The position numbers and the translations under genes are program-made. Of a stretch of DNA of 64,000 nt, positions 44,512 through 52,275 are shown in pieces; position 1 is the stretch's first letter; each line of letters opens with the position of its first letter. The notes under the pieces are model-generated. The model did no database searches. It had not been told where the DNA came from and worked only from the letters and a program-made list of their open reading frames with translations. The stretch comes from Streptomyces sp. CB01881 (GTDB lineage: Bacteria > Actinomycetota > Actinomycetes > Streptomycetales > Streptomycetaceae), in assembly GCF_002953255.1 (NCBI RefSeq), contig NZ_CP026498.1, forward strand, positions 18,728 through 82,727, written 5' to 3'.

Positions 44512-44928
44512 GTGCCGACAACCTGGCAGAGCCGCTGCGCCGCCCTCGCGATCGCACTGATGTGGGGGTACGAGGGCCTCTGGTGCAAGATCTTCCCCGG
44601 CCGCGCCGACCAGCGGGCCATCGTCGAGGGCCTGCCGTTGCTGTCCGAGGGCGCCGCCACCGTGCTGCTCGTCGCCATCGGCCTGGCCGAACTGGCCCTC
44701 GGCGCCTGGGTGCTGAGCGGGCGCCGGCGCCGGCTCGCCGCGCTGGTGCAGACCGTGCTGGTGGTCGGCTTCAACACCGGCGGGCTGCTCGTCGGGGCCG
44801 ACCACATCCCCGAGCCGGGCCGGCTCGTCGTCCAGGACCTGGCCTTCCTCGCCCTGATCTGGACGGTCGCCGCCGAACGCCCGGCACTCGCGGCCGCGCC
44901 CGCGCACCCCGTGGCGGCCGCCGTATGA
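44512..44928 (+). CDS. DoxX-like integral membrane protein
   Basis: The 138-residue protein starts at GTG 44512 (MPTTWQSRCAALAIALMWGY) with AAAGGA upstream. Four membrane segments fit the DoxX-like (DoxX_3) family: IALMWGYEGLWCKIFPGR, LLSEGAATVLLVAIGLAELA, RLAALVQTVLVVGFNTGGLL and LVVQDLAFLALIWTVAAE. The family often sits with lipid or redox modification genes. It opens a five-gene operon and overlaps the next gene by 4 bases (ATGA). Confidence 0.85.
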   Translation: MPTTWQSRCAALAIALMWGYEGLWCKIFPGRADQRAIVEGLPLLSEGAATVLLVAIGLAELALGAWVLSGRRRRLAALVQTVLVVGFNTGGLLVGADHIPEPGRLVVQDLAFLALIWTVAAERPALAAAPAHPVAAAV

Positions 44929-45926
44929 CCGCCCGCACCACCGCCCGCACCACCGCCCGCGCGGGCACCCCGTGGGCCGAGGGCCGGCTGCTCACCGTCC
45001 AGCCCCGGCAGCCGCGCGTCCTGTTCGGCCGGATGTACGAGGACCCGGCGGTCGAGCTCGCCGCCTTCCCGCCGCCCGCGGCCCGGGTGCTCTGCATCGC
45101 CTCGGCCGGGGACACCGCCGCCGCGCTCGCCGCCGCCGGCTACGAGGTCACGGCCGTCGACCTCAACCCCGCCCAGCTCGACTACGCCCGCGGCCGGCTC
45201 CAGGCCGGAGCACCGGCCGTCCCCGGCTCGGCCGAGCGCCTGCTCGCCACCGGCCGCGCCGCCGTCGGCACGCTGCTGCCCGCCTGGCGCCCGTCCGCAC
45301 TGGAGCGGTTCCTGCGCCTGGACGACCCCGCCGAGCAGGCCCGGCACTGGCGGCGCACGCTCGACGGCCCCGGTCTGCGGCTGTTCCTCGCCGCCTCGCT
45401 CCGGCCCGCCGGAGCCCTGGCCGTCGGGCTGCGGCCGCCCTTCCGCGGCGTCGTGCCGGAGCGCTTCGACGCCGTGCTGCGCGTCCGGCTCGCCCGTGGC
45501 TTCGCCCGGCACCCCAACGCCGCCAACCCCTGGGCCTGGCGGCTGCTGCTCGGCCGCGAGCTGCCCGGAGGCGAACCTCGTGGGCGTGACCTGGTCGGGC
45601 CTGACCTGCCCGGACGTGACCTGCCCGGTGGTGGGGCGGCCACGGCCGGACCGGCCCAGGGGACCGTCCGGCTGCTCGCCGGGGACGTCGTCGACCACCT
45701 GGAGCGCTCCCCGGCCGGCCACTACGACGCGGTGACGCTCTCCAACGTCCTGGACGGGCCCGGCCCCGAGTTCGCCCGGCGGTTGCGCGCCGCCGTCCGG
45801 CACGCCGTGCGGCCCGGCGGGGTCGCCGTCCTGCGCAGCATCCGCGAGCCGGGCCCCGCCGGCCCCGGCGCCGCCGCCGAGGACCGCTCACTGCTGTGGG
45901 GCGTCGTCCGGGTGGTCCGGCCATGA
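44925..45926 (+). CDS. DUF3419 / BtaA-like SAM-dependent 3-amino-3-carboxypropyl transferase
   Basis: The 333-residue protein shows the DUF3419 pattern: a start region with LFGRMYEDPAVELAAF, motif I variant VLCIASAGDTAAALAAAGYE, motif II VTAVDLNPAQLDYARGRLQ, and a long helical middle with LRLFLAASLRPAGALAVGLR. In BtaA the family transfers the aminocarboxypropyl group of SAM to diacylglycerol, the first step of betaine lipid synthesis. A Pro/Gly/Arg insert (GRDLVGPDLPGRDLPGGG) is coded by short DNA repeats at 45575-45635. The substrate here is unproven. It overlaps the DoxX-like gene by 4 bases. Confidence 0.75.
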   Translation: MTARTTARTTARAGTPWAEGRLLTVQPRQPRVLFGRMYEDPAVELAAFPPPAARVLCIASAGDTAAALAAAGYEVTAVDLNPAQLDYARGRLQAGAPAVPGSAERLLATGRAAVGTLLPAWRPSALERFLRLDDPAEQARHWRRTLDGPGLRLFLAASLRPAGALAVGLRPPFRGVVPERFDAVLRVRLARGFARHPNAANPWAWRLLLGRELPGGEPRGRDLVGPDLPGRDLPGGGAATAGPAQGTVRLLAGDVVDHLERSPAGHYDAVTLSNVLDGPGPEFARRLRAAVRHAVRPGGVAVLRSIREPGPAGPGAAAEDRSLLWGVVRVVRP

Positions 45927-45960
45927 ACCCCGCCCGCCCCGCCTCCCGAAGGGCCTGACC

Positions 45961-46740
45961 GTGCGCCACCTGCTGCAACGCCACCCCCTCCCGATGCGCA
46001 CCCACTTCGCGCACTCGCTCGTCCTCACCTACGCGCTGCCGCCCGAGCGGCTGGAGCCGCTGGTACCGCCGGGGCTCATCCTGGACACGTACACCGATCC
46101 CGGCGGCACCGAGCACGGCTTCGTCGCGGCCGCCGTGGTGGACGCCCGCGGCCTGCGCCCGGCCGGGTTGCCGGCCCGGCTCGGCGCGGACTGCGTGCTC
46201 ACCGGTTACCGGGTGTTCACCCGCTTCCCCACCCCCGGCGGCCGGACCATGCGCGGCCTGCGCATCCTGCGCAGCGACACCAGCCACCGGCTGATGGTCG
46301 CGGGCGGCAACCTGTTCTCCCGCTACCACTACCGGCTCGCCCGGATCGGCAGCCGGGTCGTCGGCTCGACGCTGGAGTTCAAGGTGCGCAGCGCCGACGG
46401 CCTGGCCGACCTGCACGTCCGGGCCGACCTGGCGGGCGGCCCGGCGCCGCTGCCGCCCGGCAGCCCGTTCGCCGACGCCCGAGCCGCCCGCCGGTTCGCC
46501 GGGCCCCTGCCCTACACCTTTGAGTACGAGCCGCAGACCCAGTCGATGATCGTCGTCAAGGCCGTCCGCGCCCACTGGGAGCCGGTGCCGGTCTCGGTGG
46601 AGGTGCCGCGGCTGACGTTCTTCGACCACGGCCCACTGGCCGGCAGCCGGCCCGTACTCGCCAACGCCTTCCACGTCGCGGACCTCGACTACGGGTGGCA
46701 GGCGGGCAGCCGCCGCGCCCTCGACGGGGGAATCCGGTGA
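45961..46740 (+). CDS. DUF2071-family protein
   Basis: The 259-residue protein is read from GTG 45961, with GAAGGG upstream. Its acetoacetate-decarboxylase-like fold is shown by PMRTHFAHSLVLTYALPPER, LVPPGLILDTYTDPGGTEHG, VLTGYRVFTRFPTPGGRTMR and a late strand LTFFDHGPLAGSRPVLANAF. It is more divergent than the copy at 30469. Genes on both sides are overlapped or closely spaced, so it belongs to the operon. The enzymatic role is unknown; DUF2071 proteins may act as decarboxylases or lyases. Confidence 0.75.
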   Translation: MRHLLQRHPLPMRTHFAHSLVLTYALPPERLEPLVPPGLILDTYTDPGGTEHGFVAAAVVDARGLRPAGLPARLGADCVLTGYRVFTRFPTPGGRTMRGLRILRSDTSHRLMVAGGNLFSRYHYRLARIGSRVVGSTLEFKVRSADGLADLHVRADLAGGPAPLPPGSPFADARAARRFAGPLPYTFEYEPQTQSMIVVKAVRAHWEPVPVSVEVPRLTFFDHGPLAGSRPVLANAFHVADLDYGWQAGSRRALDGGIR

Positions 46741-47657
46741 GCGGTGTCCGCCCGGTGGGCCGGGAGCCGCACGAGGTCCGTCCGCAGGAGCCTGCCGGCA
46801 CCGAGGCCAGCGCGCCCGGCGCGGCCGCCGAGGCCGTGAGCACCGCCGGATCCGCGAGCGCAGGCGGATCCGCGAACGCAGCCGGTCCCACGGTGACCGA
46901 TGCCGGCCGGCCCCACCGTCCGTCCGGGGTGCGCGAGGTGGTCGGCTACAACTGGCCGCTGTACGCCGCCGGGGCTCTCGCGGCCGGCGGGGGCTGGGTG
47001 CTGGCCCGGTGGCTGCCCCGCCCGGCGGCCCGGCTCGTCCGGGCGGGCGCGCTCACGGCGGGTTGGCTGCTCGCCGCAAGCACCGCCGCCACCTGGTGGG
47101 TCTACGACCGCTCCGGACTCCACGGCTACGCCTGGCTCGACGACCTCCTGCCGGAGGGGCCCGGCCGGCATCTCGTGGTCGCCACGGGCCTCGACGAGGC
47201 CAGCCGGCCCGTCGCGGCACGCCACCCGGCCGCGCCCCAGCGAACCGCGGACCTGTACGACCCGGCGCTGATGACGGAGGGCTCGATCCACCGGGCGCGC
47301 CGCCGGGTGCCGCCGGTGCCCGGCAGCCTGCCCGCCCGGCCGGGGGCGCTGCCCGCCGCGACCGCCTCACTGGACTCCGTGCTCGCCGTGTTCTCGGCCC
47401 ACGAGCTGCGCCGGCCCGCGGACCGCGCCGCGCTGTTCGCCGAGGCGGCCAGGGTGCTGCGGCCCGGGGGTGCGTTCGTCGTGGTCGAGCACCTGCGCGA
47501 CGCCGCGAACTCCGCCGTCTACGGTCCCGGCGCCCTGCACTTCCTGCCGCGCTCCACCTGGCTCGGCCATGCCGCCGGGGCGGGCCTGCGCCCGGCGGCG
47601 GAGCGGCGGATCGCCGGCCTGGTCACCGCGTTCGTGTTCCGGCGGGCCGGGGCATGA
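46737..47657 (+). CDS. Membrane-anchored class I methyltransferase-like protein
   Basis: The 306-residue protein starts at a GTG that overlaps the previous stop (GTGA). An Ala/Gly-rich 55-residue N-terminus is followed by two hydrophobic segments (WPLYAAGALAAGGGWVLARW and LVRAGALTAGWLLAASTAA). The rest is a class I methyltransferase: LVVATGLDEASRPVAARHP in place of the usual G-x-G-x-G loop, LDSVLAVFSAHELRRPADRA, and VLRPGGAFVVVEHLRDAANS. The weak SAM loop is odd but the later motifs are good. It could be the BtaB-like partner of the DUF3419 protein. Confidence 0.7.
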   Translation: MSGVRPVGREPHEVRPQEPAGTEASAPGAAAEAVSTAGSASAGGSANAAGPTVTDAGRPHRPSGVREVVGYNWPLYAAGALAAGGGWVLARWLPRPAARLVRAGALTAGWLLAASTAATWWVYDRSGLHGYAWLDDLLPEGPGRHLVVATGLDEASRPVAARHPAAPQRTADLYDPALMTEGSIHRARRRVPPVPGSLPARPGALPAATASLDSVLAVFSAHELRRPADRAALFAEAARVLRPGGAFVVVEHLRDAANSAVYGPGALHFLPRSTWLGHAAGAGLRPAAERRIAGLVTAFVFRRAGA

Positions 47658-48076
47658 ACGGACTCCTCGACCTGGCTGTGCAGTTGCGGCTCGTCGGCGC
47701 CGTGCTGGTGGGCGTCGGCCTGTTCCACGCGGCGCTGCCGCGCGTGATCGGATGGCCGGCCGACCTGGACGGGACCACGCTGATGACCCGTCGGGTCTCC
47801 TGGGCGCACCTCTTCTTCATCGGCCTGACCTGCGTGCTGCTGGGCCTGCTGCCGCTCCTGCTGGCCGGCGAGCTCCTCGCGGGCACGCCGCTGGGCACCG
47901 CGCTGCTGGCCGGCCAGACGGTCTTCTGGGGTGCCCGGTGGCTCTTCCAGTTCACCGTGTTCCCGTCCCGGCTCTGGCGCGGCGACCCGCTTCGCACCCT
48001 GGGCCACGTCGCGTTCGCGGTGCTGTGGACGTGGGTGACGGTGGTGTTCGCGTGCGCGCTGTGGCGGGTGCTGTAG
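47654..48076 (+). CDS. Small integral membrane protein, last gene of operon
   Basis: The 140-residue protein starts at an ATG overlapping the previous stop (ATGA). Four membrane segments (about residues 8-25, 45-68, 75-90 and 112-135) have conserved-looking charged turns, such as ALPRVIGWPADLDGTTLMTR and FTVFPSRLWRGDPLRTLGH. The family is not recognised. It completes the operon and could anchor or shuttle a lipid-linked intermediate. Confidence 0.75.
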   Translation: MNGLLDLAVQLRLVGAVLVGVGLFHAALPRVIGWPADLDGTTLMTRRVSWAHLFFIGLTCVLLGLLPLLLAGELLAGTPLGTALLAGQTVFWGARWLFQFTVFPSRLWRGDPLRTLGHVAFAVLWTWVTVVFACALWRVL

Positions 48077-48263
48077 CCGGCCCGGGCTCCGCGCCCGCCG
48101 GGGCCCCGGCCGGGGCGCCCGCCGACCGACCGTCCGCGCCCACCCGCCGGGGCACGGGCGGGCGCGGACGGATCCTCGGGGGCCCCTACGACTGAACGCG
48201 GGAGCCTACGGCGGGGCCGGGGGCCCTACGACGGAGCCTTGGCAGGGCCTTGGTGGGCCTTGG

Positions 48264-48914
48264 TCAGGGGCACCGCTTCCAGGCGAGGTGGTAGAGGGTG
48301 TTGATGCTGCCGTCGGTGGAGTCCATCGTCATGAAGCTGGTGGTCCTGGACGGGTCCGACGTGCCGGCGCTCACCCGGAGCTCGGTGTTGATGTTGAAGT
48401 TGCGCAGCTCCCCGCAGGGCGCCCAGACAAGGGCCTCGACCGCGACGGTGTCGGTCGCCTGCCAGCCGTTGTCGAGCGTCCCGGCGAACTGGTGGCTGCG
48501 CGAGGCGGTCTGGGGCGAGCCCTGGAAGTAGTAGCTGGCCTTCTGGAGTGCGGTCGCCCCCTTCTCCAGGTGGGCGTAGCCCCGGTAGTCGGCGGAGGCG
48601 ATGGCGTAGGTGAAGCCCTGCGGGACGTGGACGTTCAGGTTGAGCTGACAGTTCTTGCGGAAGTCGGTGGGCTTGGAGCCGACGCCGACCTGGGCGATGT
48701 AGTCGCTGTACGTCACCGTGAAGGCGGTGTTGTCCGGGGAGACCGCGATGGCGGCCGTTCCGGCCGGGCAGCCGGACCCGTTGACGGTGGCCACGTCGAT
48801 GACGATCTTGTCGGGCGGAGGCGTGGACCAGCCGGTGCCGGAGGCGGCTCCGGCGAGCTGGGTGACGAGCAGGGCCGCGGCTGCGCCGCCGACGGCCAGG
48901 ACGCGTACGGTCAC
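48264..48914 (-). CDS. Secreted DUF4360 protein
   Basis: The 216-residue precursor starts at GTG 48914 with GGAAGGA upstream. The signal peptide is TVRVLAVGGAAAALLVTQLA, then GAASG. The mature part has four cysteines (NGSGCPAGT, KNCQLNL, WAPCGEL and a terminal KRCP) that pair well in DUF4360. Conserved motifs are FTVTYSDYIAQVG, NCQLNLNVHVPQGFTYAIAS and a C-terminal LYHLAWKRCP. The function is unknown; similar proteins are abundant in streptomycete secretomes. Confidence 0.85.
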   Translation of the reverse strand: MTVRVLAVGGAAAALLVTQLAGAASGTGWSTPPPDKIVIDVATVNGSGCPAGTAAIAVSPDNTAFTVTYSDYIAQVGVGSKPTDFRKNCQLNLNVHVPQGFTYAIASADYRGYAHLEKGATALQKASYYFQGSPQTASRSHQFAGTLDNGWQATDTVAVEALVWAPCGELRNFNINTELRVSAGTSDPSRTTSFMTMDSTDGSINTLYHLAWKRCP

Positions 48915-49141
48915 GGGCGTATCCTTCCGCTTTTCCCGCCGGTTGCCGGTCGCGCACCCCCACGTGCGGACCATCCGAGCGGGTTGTCGCGTACATGCCA
49001 CCACCTCCGGTTCCGCGCGTACAGGGGGAGCAGGAGAGCGCATCACGTCGCGTCGGCGTGAACCCCCCGGCGCAGGGCGGCACGTTCACGCCCCCAGCGG
49101 GCGCCCCCGAGCACGTGCCCGGCCCGGAGCCCCGCATCCGA

Positions 49142-49209
49142 TATGCGGTATGCGGTATGCGGTATGAGATCTTGATCGCGAGGGTCAAGTCGATTGCCAC
49201 CAGGGCAAT
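49142..49209. promoter_or_regulatory. AT-rich region with heptamer repeats and two inverted repeats
   Basis: Three copies of TATGCGG in 7-bp register (49142-49162) are followed by CTTGA/TCAAG arms (49171-49189) and ATTGCC/GGCAAT arms (49193-49209). The next 65 bases are unusually AT-rich. It lies between the DUF4360 gene and the HPP gene and looks like an operator/promoter cluster. The whole 48915-49278 gap has no gene. Confidence 0.45.
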
Positions 49210-49278
49210 ATTTTCCTCTTCAATCAACAATCTGTTTATCATCTCCGGGTCCTTGTCCTGCCTGCCCGGAGCCCCCGC

Positions 49279-49767
49279 ATGCCTACGCCCCCGCCCGCCC
49301 GGCCCCGGCCGCATCCGCTGCACGTGCTGCGCACCACCGTCTTCGCGATCGGCGCACTCCTGGTACTGGTCGGGGTCGGTGTGGTGCTGCGGCAGCCGCT
49401 GCTGATCCCGCCGCTGGCCGCCAGCGCGGCCCTGGTCCACGGTGCGCCCGGGCTGCCGATCTCGCAGCCGCGCAACCTGGTCGGCGGCCAGCTGCTCTCC
49501 GCCGTGATCGGGTTCGCCACCCTCACGGTGACCGGGAGCACCGCCTGGGGCGCGGCGGTCGCGGCCGGGCTCTCGCTGGGCGCGATGATGCTGACCCACC
49601 TCTCGCACTCCCCCGCCGCCGCCACCTCCGTGATCGTGGTGCTCCAGGCGCCGTCGCCCACCCGGTTCCTCCCGCTGCTCGCCCTGTCCACCGCCCTCCT
49701 GGTGGCCATCGGCCTGCTCCCCGGCCGGATCGGCGGGCACCCGGAGCGCTACCCGCTCACCTGGTGA
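49279..49767 (+). CDS. HPP family integral membrane protein
   Basis: The 162-residue protein starts with MPTPPPARPRPHPLHVLRTT and has four or five membrane segments. The HPP signature region GAPGLPISQPRNLVGGQLLS carries the family's Q-P-R/P-x-x-x-G-G pattern, and HLSHSPAAATSVIVVL is the second conserved block (H-P-P-A-A in other members). HPP proteins transport nitrite in plants; in bacteria the cargo is mostly unknown. The upstream region is AT-rich with symmetric elements. Confidence 0.8.
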   Translation: MPTPPPARPRPHPLHVLRTTVFAIGALLVLVGVGVVLRQPLLIPPLAASAALVHGAPGLPISQPRNLVGGQLLSAVIGFATLTVTGSTAWGAAVAAGLSLGAMMLTHLSHSPAAATSVIVVLQAPSPTRFLPLLALSTALLVAIGLLPGRIGGHPERYPLTW

Positions 49768-49942
49768 AACCTCCGCCCGAACCTGCGCCATGCCGGACCT
49801 GCGCCGGTGCCGGCCCGGCGGCCCGCGCCGTCCGCCGCCGGTGCCGCGATTCCCGCGTTGACGCACCGCCCTGCGGGCCGGTCCAGCCCGATTGCGCGGA
49901 ACTGCCGCGCGCCGAGGGCCGGTTCGTGCCAGCATGCGCGGC

Positions 49943-50716
49943 ATGACTGATCGCGCACTGAGCTTCGGAGTGATGGCGCAAGCATACGAACGGTTCCGGC
50001 CGGGGTACCCTCTGGAGCTCTTCGACCTGGTGACGGCGTACGCGGGCCGTCCGGTCCGGACCGCCCTCGAAATCGGTGCCGGGACGGGCAAGGCGACCCG
50101 CCTGTTCGCCCGGCAGGGGATCGCGGTCACCGCGACCGAACCCGACGGGGCGATGCTCGCCGAGCTGCACAAGCACGTGCCGGCCGGCGTCAGGACGGTC
50201 CGGGCGGCGTTCGAGGACCTGCCACCGGGCGACCCGTACGGGCTGGTCTACGCGGCGGCGGCGCTGCACTGGACCAGTCCGGAGGGCCGCTGGTCACGCA
50301 TGGCCGGACTACTGGAACCCGGTGGCGTGTTCGCCTGTTTCGGCGGGCCGGTCCAGCCGGCCGACCCGGCCGTGGAGGACGCCGTCCGCGCGGCACGGGC
50401 ACCGTTCCTGGAGAGCGACGAGGTCCCGTCCCCGGACGGGACGCCTCCGGAGCACGCCATGCAGTGGCCGGGCACGGAGCTCCAGCGGTCCGAGTGGTTC
50501 ACCGGTGTGCGGCAGTCCGTCATCGAACGGCGTCTGACGATGAGCTCCCACGACTACGTCGGTCACCTCTCGACCGTCTCGGCCTACCTCGTCCTGCCTC
50601 CCCCGGAGCGGGAGGAGGTACTCGGCCGGATCCTGCGGGTGCTGCCGGAGACGGTCGAGATAGCCGCCGACATCACCGTCCACCTCGCACGCCGGCGCGA
50701 CGGACGGCAGGAGTAG
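49943..50716 (+). CDS. Class I SAM-dependent methyltransferase
   Basis: The 257-residue protein starts at ATG 49943 (MTDRALSFGVMAQAYERFRP), possibly leaderless, with CAGCAT 7 bases upstream. Motif I is ALEIGAGTGKATRLFARQG, then VTATEPDGAMLAELHKHV and the post-motif helix YGLVYAAAALHW, typical of the UbiE/Coq5-like branch. The substrate is unknown. A tract of GGCGGACGGCAGGAGTA-like repeats (50700-50785) separates it from the next gene. Confidence 0.85.
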   Translation: MTDRALSFGVMAQAYERFRPGYPLELFDLVTAYAGRPVRTALEIGAGTGKATRLFARQGIAVTATEPDGAMLAELHKHVPAGVRTVRAAFEDLPPGDPYGLVYAAAALHWTSPEGRWSRMAGLLEPGGVFACFGGPVQPADPAVEDAVRAARAPFLESDEVPSPDGTPPEHAMQWPGTELQRSEWFTGVRQSVIERRLTMSSHDYVGHLSTVSAYLVLPPPEREEVLGRILRVLPETVEIAADITVHLARRRDGRQE

Positions 50717-50785
50717 GCGGGCGGCGGGAGTGGACCGGTGCAGGGGTAGGCGGACGGCAGGAGTAGGCGGACGGCGGGAGCAATG

Positions 50786-50799
50786 GGGCCCTCCGGCCC
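50786..50799. promoter_or_regulatory. Candidate DevR/OsdR box before response regulator gene
   Basis: GGGCC-CTCC-GGCCC fits the GGGNC-N4-GNCCC layout of the DosR/DevR site and lies 86 bases before the regulator start. In such a GC-rich genome it could be chance. Confidence 0.3.
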
Positions 50800-50884
50800 T
50801 GGCGGACCGCCGCCGGGAAGGGCAGACTCCTCGGAGGTTTCATCCGGCCCGCCGCGGCAGCGGGCCCAGGCTTACGGAGAAGTC

Positions 50885-51580
50885 ATGGCGGACAGCGCGG
50901 CGACCCAGGCGAACACCCCCGTCAAGGTGTTCCTCCTCGACGACCACGAGGTCGTCCGCCGGGGCGTGTACGACCTGCTGGACGCCGAGCCCGATCTGAC
51001 CGTCATCGGCGAGGCCGCCACCGTCGAGCAGGCACTGGCACGCGTTCCGGCCCTGCGGCCGGACGTCGCCATTCTGGACATGCGCCTGCCGGACGGCGAC
51101 GGCGTCACCGTCTGCCGCGAACTGCGCTCGCGGATGCCCGAGTTGGCGTGTCTGATCCTCACCTCCTTCGACGACGAGGAGGCCCTGCTCGACTCGATCA
51201 TGGCCGGCGCCGCCGGCTACGTGCTCAAGCAGATCAGCGGCACCGACCTGGTCTCCGCCGTCCGCACGATCGCCTCCGGCCAGTCCATGCTCGACCCCGG
51301 CGCCGCCACCCGCCTGATGGCCCGCCTGCGCGGTGACACCCCCGCCCAGGCCCCCGCCTTTCCCGAACTCACCGAGCGGGAGCGGGAGATCCTCGCCCTG
51401 GTCGGCGAAGGGCTGACCAACCGCCAGATCGGCCAGCGGCTCTACCTGGCCGAGAAGACCGTCAAGAACCACGTCTCCCGACTGCTGGCCAAGCTCGGCG
51501 TCGAGCGCCGGGTCCAGGCCGCGCTCATCGCCACCCAGGCCACCGCCGCCGACCGCCCGACGGGGCGCTCCGTCCTGTGA
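50885..51580 (+). CDS. NarL/DevR-type response regulator
   Basis: This is a 231-residue two-domain regulator. The receiver has [20 protein letters not shown], the phosphoacceptor Asp in [20 protein letters not shown], the switch Thr/Ser in [12 protein letters not shown] and Lys in GYVLKQISG. The LuxR-type HTH is [20 protein letters not shown], then [20 protein letters not shown]. Sequence and neighbours (two GAF histidine kinases, FMN split-barrel proteins, zinc alcohol dehydrogenase) point to DevR/DosR (OsdR in streptomycetes), which respond to oxygen, NO or redox state. The start is ATG with GGAGAAG upstream. Confidence 0.92.
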   Translation: MADSAATQANTPVKVFLLDDHEVVRRGVYDLLDAEPDLTVIGEAATVEQALARVPALRPDVAILDMRLPDGDGVTVCRELRSRMPELACLILTSFDDEEALLDSIMAGAAGYVLKQISGTDLVSAVRTIASGQSMLDPGAATRLMARLRGDTPAQAPAFPELTEREREILALVGEGLTNRQIGQRLYLAEKTVKNHVSRLLAKLGVERRVQAALIATQATAADRPTGRSVL

Positions 51581-51642
51581 GCCCCGACGCCCCCGTACCG
51601 GCCCACGGTCCCACCCCACCCGGGACCGTTCGGCGGCCGAGA

Positions 51643-51656
51643 GGGACCGAAGGCCC
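51643..51656. promoter_or_regulatory. Candidate DevR/OsdR box before FMN split-barrel gene
   Basis: GGGAC-CGAA-GGCCC shares the GGGNC-N4-GNCCC plan with the site at 50786. A further inverted repeat with arms ACGGTCCC and GGGACCGT lies at 51606-51629. Confidence 0.35.
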
Positions 51657-51693
51657 CTCACCCCGCGGCGGGTCCGGCAGGAGCATCGGTGTC

Positions 51694-52149
51694 ATGACCT
51701 CCGCCCACACTCCGCCCGCCCCCGTTCCCCCCGACCACACGCCGCTGGACGAGCGGCAGTGCTTGCGGCTGCTGGCCGGGGCCTCGGTCGGGCGTGTCGT
51801 CTACACCGTCGGCGCACTGCCGGCCGTCCTGCCGATCCGTTACCGCCTCGACGACGACGGCAGCGTGCTGCTGCGCAGCGCCGCCCGTTCCGAGCTGGTC
51901 CGCGCGGTGGGCGGCGCGCTCGTCGCCTTCGAGGCCGGCGAGGTCGACGCCGCGGACGGCAGCGGCTGGAGCGTCACCGTGCTCGGCCGCGCCGACGTGA
52001 CCGAGGACCCGCCGCCGACCGGTGCGGCCGGTGCGGCCGGTGCGGTCAAGGGCCCGCCGGCGCCCGTCCGGGTGTCGATCCGGATCCGCCCCGAGCTGGT
52101 GACCGGCCGCTTCCTCACCGACCCGGCGGTCGCGCCCCTCACGTCCTGA
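51694..52149 (+). CDS. Pyridoxamine 5'-phosphate oxidase-like FMN split-barrel protein
   Basis: The 151-residue protein is read from ATG 51694 with GCAGGAG upstream. The split-barrel strands and motif are visible: LRLLAGASVGRVVYTVGALP, PIRYRLDDDGSVLLRSAARS, ALVAFEAGEVDAADGSGWSV and VRVSIRIRPELVTGRF. Such small proteins bind FMN or F420 and are frequent DosR-regulon members. It lies between the response regulator and the histidine kinase (which is convergent), consistent with that regulon. Confidence 0.88.
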   Translation: MTSAHTPPAPVPPDHTPLDERQCLRLLAGASVGRVVYTVGALPAVLPIRYRLDDDGSVLLRSAARSELVRAVGGALVAFEAGEVDAADGSGWSVTVLGRADVTEDPPPTGAAGAAGAVKGPPAPVRVSIRIRPELVTGRFLTDPAVAPLTS

Positions 52150-52275
52150 CCCGGCGCATCCGCCGCCGCCCTAACCCGGCACCCGGCCCGCACCGGCCGG
52201 GCGGCCGTCCCGCACACGCCAGGCAGCCGGCGGCGCCGCCGGACGGCAGCCGGACAACCGCCTGACGGCAACGGC

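Noticed and set aside
48226-50172. 648-codon minus-strand frame spanning DUF4360, HPP and methyltransferase genes
   Set aside because: Crosses three well-supported genes on both strands and shows only Arg/Gly-rich sequence.
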